Part shown: one piece after another, positions 58,074-64,000 of the stretch
Position numbering within the stretch: the first letter of the stretch is position 1
How the letters are laid out: each line of letters starts with the position of its first letter
From: Actinomadura coerulea
Lineage (GTDB): Bacteria; Actinomycetota; Actinomycetes; Streptosporangiales; Streptosporangiaceae
NCBI RefSeq assembly: GCF_014208105.1
Contig: NZ_JACHMQ010000001.1
Coordinates: 5,084,001 to 5,148,000, forward strand
Reading direction: 5' to 3'
Length of the DNA: 64,000 nt
Translations under genes and position numbers: made by a program
Notes under the pieces: generated by a model
What the model was told of the DNA's origin: nothing
Databases searched by the model: none
What the model saw: the letters and a program-made list of their open reading frames with translations, nothing else

Positions 58074-58449
58074 AGGCGGCCCGTACCCCGGAAACGGCGA
58101 ATATCTCCTGCTCAGAACGCCATCGCCCGTCGTGCGCCGCGTCCGCTCGGCGTGATCGGCGGCGCGAGGGCAGCGCTGCGGATCGACCGCCTGCGCCGGT
58201 CCGCGCCTTCGCCCTTCCGGGGTGGAGCGCTCCCGGTCGTCGCCGGCTCTTCCGGAGGGGACCGGTCGCGGAAGGCGCGCTCCGGCTGATCGGCCGTCTT
58301 CGCTGGTGAACGGCGGAAATCCAGCGAACGCGTGTTTTCGCCCAAAATCCGGAGAAAGTTGGGTTGTTCCCATTACGGTCGGCCCGGAGCCGCTCACGGA
58401 ACGGAGGAGGCTCCGACCGATCGGACACTCCGACGCTGCGGAGAACAAC
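58074..58449. other. Intergenic region with an 8-bp hairpin, no gene
   Basis: 376 bp. TTCGCTGG (58299-58306) pairs with CCAGCGAA (58321-58328). A TACGGT -10-like box at 58374-58379 may start the acidic-protein/CHAP transcript. Nothing else recognised. Confidence 0.45.
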
Positions 58450-58665
58450 GTGACCCCCCAGAAAGAAACAGACACCGCCGAAGCGACCCACATGGACGAG
58501 GTGGACGTTAATCCGGACGTCCACCGGGCCACCGAACCCGACGAGGAGCAGATCCTCCGGGAGCTGTACGGCGAACCCGACGCCGACGGGATCTTCCGCG
58601 GGCAGGACCGAACCCTTCAGGACGGGGCCGAGCAGGCGGAGACCGGACCGGAGGGCCCGGCATGA
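58450..58665 (+). CDS. Small acidic protein coupled to a CHAP endolysin-like gene
   Basis: 71-aa strongly acidic protein (EPDEEQILRELYGEPDADGIF is its most ordered part; the rest is Glu/Asp/Gln-rich). GTG 58450 has GGAG 6 nt upstream, and the stop overlaps the next gene's ATG (ATGA), so translation is coupled. No family recognised. A chaperone, inhibitor or immunity partner of the CHAP protein is an inference from coupling alone. Confidence 0.65.
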   Translation: MTPQKETDTAEATHMDEVDVNPDVHRATEPDEEQILRELYGEPDADGIFRGQDRTLQDGAEQAETGPEGPA

Positions 58666-59369
58666 GCGCCGCGGGAATGATCGCCGAGGCTCGCAGGTCG
58701 CTCGGCATGGCGGGCCGCCCGAACACCATCACCCGGGAGTACGCCTCCAGGCACGGAAGCGAGTTCCTCAAGGCGTCCTGGTGCGACATGGCCGTCACCT
58801 ACTGGGCGCGCCACAGCGACAACGCGAGCGCCGTCCTGCCCGGCGGGGACCGCGCCTACACCGTGTGGCACGCGCAGGACTTCCAGAAGGCCGGGCGCTG
58901 GCACAGCGGGACGGCCGCGAGTGTCAACCAGGCCAAGCCCGGCGACATCGTGTTCTTCGACTGGGGCGCGACCAATAGCGTCGGCGCGATCGACCATGTC
59001 GGCGTCGTCGAGAAGGTCCTCGGCGGCGGGCGGTTGCAGACGATCGAGGGCAACACGAGCGACTCGGTGAGGCGCCGCGTAAGGGACTCCAGTGTCATCG
59101 CTGGTTACGGACGGCCCGCCTACGGCGGGGGCAACTGGACGGAGGACATGGTGAAGAAGCTGCCGGAGCTGAACAAGGGCGACTCCGGGGAACACGTGGA
59201 GACCCTTCAGGGGCTGCTGCTGGCGCGCAGTCACCCCGAGGTGGGCATGACCGGCAAGTTCGACGACGCGACCGAGAAGGCCGTGAAGGCCGTGCAGCGG
59301 TGGGGCGGCGTCGACGACGACGGGATCGTCGGGCCGAAGACCTGGCCGGTTCTGCTCCGCGTGCACTAG
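58662..59369 (+). CDS. CHAP-domain peptidoglycan hydrolase with PG-binding domain
   Basis: 235-aa endolysin-like protein. CHAP (Cys/His amidohydrolase-peptidase) domain with C41 (ASWCDMAVTYWAR) and H112 (AIDHVGVVEKV) plus the GDIVFFDW strand; C-terminal PG_binding_1 domain (LNKGDSGEHVETLQGLLL ... VDDDGIVGPKTW). There is no signal peptide, so export would need a holin, lysis or a specialised system, as in phage lysins. Coupled to the acidic protein upstream. No other phage genes are nearby. Confidence 0.88.
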   Translation: MSAAGMIAEARRSLGMAGRPNTITREYASRHGSEFLKASWCDMAVTYWARHSDNASAVLPGGDRAYTVWHAQDFQKAGRWHSGTAASVNQAKPGDIVFFDWGATNSVGAIDHVGVVEKVLGGGRLQTIEGNTSDSVRRRVRDSSVIAGYGRPAYGGGNWTEDMVKKLPELNKGDSGEHVETLQGLLLARSHPEVGMTGKFDDATEKAVKAVQRWGGVDDDGIVGPKTWPVLLRVH

Positions 59370-59406
59370 CGGCCATCAGTCCCCCAGACGTCGGTAAATA
59401 AGCGAC

Positions 59407-59437
59407 GCCGGGGACTAGTACGGCATTCAACCCCGGC
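59407..59437 (+). terminator. Hairpin after the CHAP gene
   Basis: GCCGGGG (59407-59413) pairs with CCCCGGC (59431-59437) around a 17-nt loop, 38 bp beyond the stop. Confidence 0.45.
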
Positions 59438-59500
59438 ATAGGTTCGTAGGGTCGCCTTCCACGGAGGTGGCCCCGATGACGTGGCCGGATCAGCGCGCTC

Positions 59501-59548
59501 CTCCCAGGGGCGTCTCTCTTGCTGTCCACCCCGAGACGTCCCTGGGAG
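59501..59548 (+). promoter_or_regulatory. Leader hairpin occluding the coxS ribosome binding site
   Basis: CTCCCAGGGGCGTCTC (59501-59516) pairs with GAGACGTCCCTGGGAG (59533-59548): 15 of 16 positions complementary, with a 16-nt loop. The 3' arm contains the GGGAG of the coxS ribosome binding site (GGGAGAA, start at 59556), so the folded leader should block translation. It may be part of a riboswitch, protein operator or thermosensor; no known class is recognised. Confidence 0.6.
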
Positions 59549-59555
59549 AACCCGC

Positions 59556-60047
59556 ATGCCACGTATCCGTGTGGAGGTCGACGGAGCGACGTACGAAGAC
59601 GACGTCGAGCCGCGCCTCCTTCTCGTCCAATATCTGCGCGAACGGCTGGGAAAGGTCGGGACCCCGGTCGGGTGCGACACCAGCAACTGCGGAGCCTGCA
59701 CCGTCCTGATGGACGGGATGAGCGTGAAGAGCTGCTCCGTGCTCGCCGTCCAGGCGGACGGCCATGACGTGACGACAGTCGAGGGGCTCGGCGTCGACGG
59801 CGGGACGCACCCGATGCAGCGCGCCTTCCACGAGGAGCACGCGCTGCAGTGCGGTTACTGCACGCCCGGCATGATCATGGCGTCGCTCGACCTGCTGAGG
59901 GACAACCCCGACCCGTCCGAGGACGAGGTGCGGGAGGGGCTCGAAGGGAACCTGTGCAGGTGCACCGGTTACCAGAACATCGTCAAGGCCGTGCGGCGGG
60001 CGGCGAGCGATATGCGCGAGCCCGGCCGGCAGGAGGTGACGCCGTGA
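59556..60047 (+). CDS. coxS: Molybdenum hydroxylase small [2Fe-2S] subunit (CoxS-like)
   Basis: 163-aa iron-sulfur subunit passing electrons between molybdenum site and FAD. Plant-type cluster: C in VGCDTSNCGACTVLMDG and SVKSCSV. C-terminal cluster: LQCGYCTPGMIM and LCRCTGYQNIVKAV. ATG 59556 has GGGAGA upstream, buried in the leader hairpin. GTGA overlap with the large-subunit gene. Confidence 0.93.
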   Translation: MPRIRVEVDGATYEDDVEPRLLLVQYLRERLGKVGTPVGCDTSNCGACTVLMDGMSVKSCSVLAVQADGHDVTTVEGLGVDGGTHPMQRAFHEEHALQCGYCTPGMIMASLDLLRDNPDPSEDEVREGLEGNLCRCTGYQNIVKAVRRAASDMREPGRQEVTP

Positions 60048-62443
60048 CCGTGCAGGAGGTCGGCACCCCGCGCAAGCGGTCGGAGGACGCGCGGCTCATC
60101 ACGGGCCGGACGCGGTGGACCGACAACATGACCCCGGCGGGGACGCTGCACGTGGCGTTCCTGCGCAGCCCGTTCGCCCACGCCCGGATCACCGGGGTCG
60201 CCACGGCGCCTGCGAAGGAACGTCCCGGAGTCGTCGCCGTGTTCAGCGGCCAGGACTTCGCAGCGGAACAGGGTTCGCTGCCCTGCGCGTGGGTCGTGAC
60301 CGAGGACATGAAGCATCCGGCCCATCCGCCCATGGCGGTGGACGAGGTCCGCTACGTCGGTGAGCCCGTCGCATGCGTCGTAGCCCGTGACAAGGCCGCG
60401 GCCATCGACGCCCTGGAGGAGATAGACGTCGACTACGAGCCGCTGTCCGCCGTCGTGGACATGGAGGCGGCCATAGCCGACGGCGCCGATCTGGTGCACG
60501 AGGACCTCGGCACGAACAAGTCCTACACGTGGGTGTTCGAGAACGGGGATCTCGACGCCGCGATGCGGGACGCGCCGGTCGTGCTGGAGCGCCGCTTCGT
60601 CCAGCAGAGGCTCATCCCGACGGCCATGGAGCCGCGGTCGGTGCTGTGCGTCCCCGAGGGCGACGAGTTCACGCTGTACTCGGCCACCCAGATCCCGCAC
60701 ATCCTGCGGTTGATGCTGGCCACGGTCACAGAGATCCCCGAGCACCGGATCCGGGTCGTCGCGCCGGACGTCGGCGGCGGCTTCGGCTCCAAGCTCCAGG
60801 TGTACGGGGAGGAGGTCCTCGCGCTGCTGCTCGCCCGCAGGCTGGGCCGTCCGGTCAAGTGGACGGAGACCCGCAGCGAGGGCAACATGACCGTCCACCA
60901 CGGCCGCGACCAGATCCAGCGGCTCACGCTCGCCGCCGAGCGCGACGGCCGGATCCGCGGTCTGAAGGTCGAGCTGCTGGCCGACATGGGCGCGTACCTG
61001 ATGCTGGTCACCCCCGGCATCCCGCTGCTGGGCGCCTTCATGTTCAACGGCATCTACAAGATGGACGCACTGTCGTTCACCTGCACGGGGGTCTTCACCA
61101 CCAAGACGCCCACGGACGCCTACCGGGGTGCGGGCCGCCCAGAGGCCACCTTCGCCATCGAGCGGATGATGGACGAACTGGCCCACGAACTGGGCATCGA
61201 CCCCATCGAGGTACGGCGCCGCAACTGGATCGCGCATGAGGAGTTCCCGTACGAGACGATCGCGGGCCTCACGTACGACACCGGCAACTACGAGGCGGCG
61301 ACCGACAAGGCGCTGGAGCTGTTCGAGTACGACAAGCTCCGTGCGGAACAGGCGGACAGGCGGGAACGGCGCGATCCTGTGCAGCTGGGCATCGGGGTGT
61401 CCACATTCACGGAGATGTGCGGTCTCGCCCCGTCCCGGGTCCTCGGGTCGCTGTCGTATGGCGCCGGTGGCTGGGAGCACGCGTCGGTGCGGGTTCTGCC
61501 GTCCGGCAAGGTCGAGGTGGTCACAGGTTCGTCCCCGCATGGGCAGGGCCACGCGACGGCGTGGGCGCAGATCACCGCCGACCGGCTCGGCGTGCCTTTC
61601 GAGGACGTGAAGGTCCTGCACGGCGACACCGCCATCTCGCCCAAGGGGATGGACACCTACGGGTCCCGTTCCCTGACCGTGGGAGGTGTCGCGCTGTTCT
61701 CCGCCTGCGAGAAGGTGGTGGACAAGGCCCGCAAGGTCGCCGCGCATCTGCTGGAGGCGTCCGAGCAGGACCTGGAGTTCTCCGGTGGGCGGTTCAGCGT
61801 CCGCGGCGTCCAGGAGGAGGGCAAGACGATCCAGGAGGTCGCGCTGGCCGCGTTCGCCGCGCACGACCTGCCGGACGGCATCGAACCCTCGCTGGACTCC
61901 GACGCCACGTTCGACCCGGAGAACTTCTCCTTCCCGCACGGCACGCACCTGTGCGCAGCCGAGGTCGACACCGAGACCGGGATGGTGAAGCTCCGCAAGT
62001 ACGTGGCGGTGGACGACGTAGGAAAGGTCGTGAATCCGCTCATCGTGGAGGGGCAGGTCCACGGCGGGCTGGCGCAGGGCATCGCCCAGGCCCTCTACGA
62101 AGAGGCCGTGTACGACGCGGACGGCAACCTGACGACGACCACGATGGCCGACTACCTGGTTCCGTCGGCCGCGGACCTGCCGACGTTCACGACCGACCGC
62201 ACCGAGACGCCCGCGACGTCCAACCCGATGGGCGTGAAGGGCGTCGGCGAGGCGGGGACGATCGCCTCGACCCCGGCGGTCGTCAACGCGATCGTGGACG
62301 CGCTGCGCCCCTACGGGGTGCACGACGTGCGGATGCCGTGCACACCCGAACGCGTGTGGCGCGCGATGCGCGCGGAGGAGAAGCCGGCGGCCGCGGAACC
62401 GGGCGCGGGCGGCGGACTCGGCTCGGCCGGAGGTGACCAGTGA
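60044..62443 (+). CDS. coxL: Molybdenum hydroxylase large subunit, form II CoxL-like
   Basis: 799-aa molybdopterin-cytosine-dinucleotide-binding catalytic subunit of the xanthine oxidase/CO dehydrogenase family. The active-site loop at residues 359-365 reads AYRGAGR, the form II signature, not the AYRCSFR of true aerobic CO dehydrogenase; the catalytic Glu lies in KGVGEAGTI. GGGFGSK and SSPHGQGHATAWAQ contact the cofactor. So it probably hydroxylates an organic aldehyde, heterocycle or unknown substrate rather than CO. AGGAGG lies 7 nt before GTG 60044. Translationally coupled on both sides. Confidence 0.92.
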   Translation: MTVQEVGTPRKRSEDARLITGRTRWTDNMTPAGTLHVAFLRSPFAHARITGVATAPAKERPGVVAVFSGQDFAAEQGSLPCAWVVTEDMKHPAHPPMAVDEVRYVGEPVACVVARDKAAAIDALEEIDVDYEPLSAVVDMEAAIADGADLVHEDLGTNKSYTWVFENGDLDAAMRDAPVVLERRFVQQRLIPTAMEPRSVLCVPEGDEFTLYSATQIPHILRLMLATVTEIPEHRIRVVAPDVGGGFGSKLQVYGEEVLALLLARRLGRPVKWTETRSEGNMTVHHGRDQIQRLTLAAERDGRIRGLKVELLADMGAYLMLVTPGIPLLGAFMFNGIYKMDALSFTCTGVFTTKTPTDAYRGAGRPEATFAIERMMDELAHELGIDPIEVRRRNWIAHEEFPYETIAGLTYDTGNYEAATDKALELFEYDKLRAEQADRRERRDPVQLGIGVSTFTEMCGLAPSRVLGSLSYGAGGWEHASVRVLPSGKVEVVTGSSPHGQGHATAWAQITADRLGVPFEDVKVLHGDTAISPKGMDTYGSRSLTVGGVALFSACEKVVDKARKVAAHLLEASEQDLEFSGGRFSVRGVQEEGKTIQEVALAAFAAHDLPDGIEPSLDSDATFDPENFSFPHGTHLCAAEVDTETGMVKLRKYVAVDDVGKVVNPLIVEGQVHGGLAQGIAQALYEEAVYDADGNLTTTTMADYLVPSAADLPTFTTDRTETPATSNPMGVKGVGEAGTIASTPAVVNAIVDALRPYGVHDVRMPCTPERVWRAMRAEEKPAAAEPGAGGGLGSAGGDQ

Positions 62444-63294
62444 TCCCCGCGACGTTCGACTACGTCCGTCCCGCCTCGGTGGACGACGCCGTCCAGGCGC
62501 TGGCCGACGGGGGCGAGGACGCCAAGGTGCTGGCGGGAGGGCAGAGCCTGATGCCGCTGCTGCGGCTGCGGCTCGCCTACCCCGACGCGCTGATCGACCT
62601 GGACCGGCTCGGCGCGCTCCGGGAGATCCGCGACGAGGGCGACTCGCTGTTCATCGGCGCCATGGCGACGCACCACCAGGTGATCCGCGATCCGCTGGTG
62701 CGCGAGCACGTCCCGCTGATCGTGCAGGCGACGGAGACCGTCGCCGACCCGGCGGTCCGGCACCGCGGCACCTTCGGCGGGTCGCTCGCCCACGCGGACC
62801 CGGCGGGCGACCTGCCCGCCGTCGCGCTCGCGCTGGACGCGGTTCTCCTCGTCCGGTCCTCGCGCGGCGAGAGGGAGATCCCCGCGTCGGAGTTCTTCGT
62901 CGACTGGATGACGTCGGCGATGGAGCCGGACGAACTGCTCGTGGGCGTGCGCGTGCCGAAGCTGGGTGCGGGCTGGGGCGTCCACTACGAGAAGTTCCAC
63001 CGGACCGCGCAGGCATGGGCGATCGTCGCGGTCGCGTGCGCCGTGCACCGCAACGGTGACGGCATCGAGGAGGCCCGGGTCGCGCTGACGAACATGGGCC
63101 CGGCACCTGTCAGGGCGAGCGCGGTGGAGACCGCCGTCAGAGGGGGGCCGGCGTCGCAGGACGCCTTCCGGACGGCCGCCGCGCAGGCCGCGGCCGGCAC
63201 GGAGCCGCCCACGGACCTGCACGGATCGTCGGAGTACCGGGCCCACCTGGCGACGGTGCTGACGGCGCGCGCGCTGGCGGCCGCCGCGGGCTGA
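62440..63294 (+). CDS. coxM: Molybdenum hydroxylase FAD subunit (CoxM-like)
   Basis: 284-aa flavoprotein subunit: FDYVRPASVDDAVQAL, FAD motifs VLAGGQSLMPLLRLRL and RGTFGGSLAHADPAGDLPAVALALDA, and a C-terminal CO_deh_flav_C domain. GTG 62440 overlaps the coxL stop (GTGA). Gene order here is S-L-M instead of the M-S-L of carboxydotroph cox operons, in line with the form II assignment. Confidence 0.93.
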   Translation: MIPATFDYVRPASVDDAVQALADGGEDAKVLAGGQSLMPLLRLRLAYPDALIDLDRLGALREIRDEGDSLFIGAMATHHQVIRDPLVREHVPLIVQATETVADPAVRHRGTFGGSLAHADPAGDLPAVALALDAVLLVRSSRGEREIPASEFFVDWMTSAMEPDELLVGVRVPKLGAGWGVHYEKFHRTAQAWAIVAVACAVHRNGDGIEEARVALTNMGPAPVRASAVETAVRGGPASQDAFRTAAAQAAAGTEPPTDLHGSSEYRAHLATVLTARALAAAAG

Positions 63295-63315
63295 CGGCCC
63301 GCTCGGGGGGGGGAA

Positions 63316-63355
63316 CACGCGGCCGGGCACCGTCGCCCCGGCACCCGGCCGCGTG
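63316..63355 (+). terminator. 12-bp perfect hairpin after coxM
   Basis: CACGCGGCCGGG (63316-63327) pairs with CCCGGCCGCGTG (63344-63355) around a 16-nt loop, 21 bp beyond the stop; coxG would then need its own promoter or partial read-through. Confidence 0.6.
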
Positions 63356-63513
63356 CGCCCCGCCGCCGCGTGCTCCGCGGTGCCGCATGATCACTGCGGG
63401 GCGGGGTACCGGGAGCCTGAGGCGTACCCGAGGTGCCCGGGGCCCCACTGGCGACGCGACGGGCGGCCGCCGTAGGGTCGGGGCGAGGTCTCCGGACGAT
63501 AAGGACACTGATC

Positions 63514-64000
63514 ATGGAGCTCGACCACGATTTCACCGTCCCCGTGCCGGTGGATCAGGCCTGGTCGGTGCTGCTCGACGTGGAGCGCGTCGCGGCCTGC
63601 ATGCCGGGCGCGACGCTCGACTCGGTCGACGGCGAGGAGTACTCGGGCCGGATGAAGGTGAAGGTCGGCGCGATGACCATCACCTACCGCGGCACCGCGC
63701 GGATCGTCTCTGCGGACGAGTCGTCCCGCGTCGTCACGATGGAGGCGTCCGCCAAGGAGGCCCGCGGGTCCGGGACGGCGGCGGCGACCGTCCAGGCGAG
63801 GCTGCACGGGGAGGACGGCACCACCCGCGTGACCGTCCACACCAAGCTGAACGTGACGGGCCGCCCGGCGCAGTTCGGCCGCAACATCCTGTCCGAGGTC
63901 GGCTCAAAGATCATTTCGCGGTTCGCGAAGCAGCTGGCCGCCGAGCTGGAGGGCCCCGGGCAGACCGCCGCCGAGGCCCCGGCGGCCCCCGCGGAACCCG
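63514..64000 (+). CDS. coxG: CoxG-like SRPBCC protein (partial, C-terminus off window)
   Basis: SRPBCC-fold protein of the CoxG family (FTVPVPVDQAWSVLLDVERVAACMPGATL ... GRMKVKVGAMTITYRGTARIV). CoxG relatives recruit the dehydrogenase to the membrane and, in mycobacteria, deliver menaquinone. ATG 63514 has AAGGA 8 nt upstream. 162 codons are visible; after residue ~145 the sequence turns Ala/Pro/Glu-rich, as expected for the linker to a C-terminal helix. The frame is open at the window end. Confidence 0.9.
   Translation, partial: MELDHDFTVPVPVDQAWSVLLDVERVAACMPGATLDSVDGEEYSGRMKVKVGAMTITYRGTARIVSADESSRVVTMEASAKEARGSGTAAATVQARLHGEDGTTRVTVHTKLNVTGRPAQFGRNILSEVGSKIISRFAKQLAAELEGPGQTAAEAPAAPAEP

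Noticed and set aside
57978..58532. 184-codon minus-strand frame ending in the miniprotein
   Set aside because: Its N-terminal part is antisense to the acidic-protein gene and has no family or membrane character; only the last 31 codons look real.

Overview
The window is very GC-rich actinobacterial chromosome. Gene content (DUF3017, PerM/DUF6350, septum-formation domain, actinobacterial-type DacC, Hsp90 plus TPR pair) and gene order (trpS next to a 2'-5' RNA ligase gene; sucC-sucD-perM-purN-purH; folD near DUF3017, mdh and icd) point to the Streptosporangiales, most likely Thermomonosporaceae/Actinomadura-like. The family assignment is inference from content and synteny. No rRNA, tRNA, insertion sequence or complete phage was found.

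Region 1-11 kb: a partial M20 amidohydrolase runs off the left edge. It is followed by a YbdK-type glutamate-cysteine ligase, a DacC-type D,D-carboxypeptidase, a SnoaL-like protein, a BrkB/YihY membrane protein, a 2'-5' RNA ligase, trpS, a CNNM/CorC-like protein that lacks its membrane domain, and a galE-galK operon.

Region 11-31 kb (core metabolism, mostly minus strand): an 886-aa TPR protein is translationally coupled to an Hsp90-family chaperone. Then come mdh, a two-repeat CRISPR-like remnant, icd, DUF3017, an FHA-HTH regulator, folD behind a clear ZTP (pfl) riboswitch, a GNAT acetyltransferase, a GAP-family membrane protein, purH-purN, a DUF4190-like protein, perM and sucD-sucC. Mdh, Icd and SucCD are TCA enzymes. 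FolD, PurN and PurH share the 10-formyl-THF/ZMP node that the riboswitch senses.

Region 31-41 kb (accessory, regulator-rich): a GH15-like hydrolase, a TSUP exporter, PH-domain and MaoC genes, an MFS exporter divergent from an AraC regulator, an alpha/beta hydrolase, a TetR gene divergent from a methyltransferase, a cupin divergent from a GlxA-type regulator, and a RibD-C/DHFR-like protein.

Region 41-57 kb: PcrA/UvrD helicase; an M4-like metallopeptidase followed by an emfourin-type inhibitor; dhaKLM; a nucleoside hydrolase; a PIG-L deacetylase; a beta-lactamase-fold serine hydrolase; a septum-formation-domain membrane protein; and a LiaFSR-like envelope-stress locus (PspC kinase, LuxR-type regulator, divergent PspC-LiaF protein).

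Region 57-64 kb: a lipoprotein gene overlapping a convergent cysteine-dioxygenase-like gene, a 31-aa membrane protein, a coupled acidic protein plus CHAP/PG-binding endolysin-like pair, and a form II CoxSLM-type molybdenum hydroxylase operon with a coxG gene cut by the right edge. The coxS leader has a long hairpin covering its ribosome binding site.

Several genes (21100, 32870, 33396, 38958, 47365, 48485) appear to be leaderless: a TANNNT-like -10 box lies 6-7 nt before the start codon.
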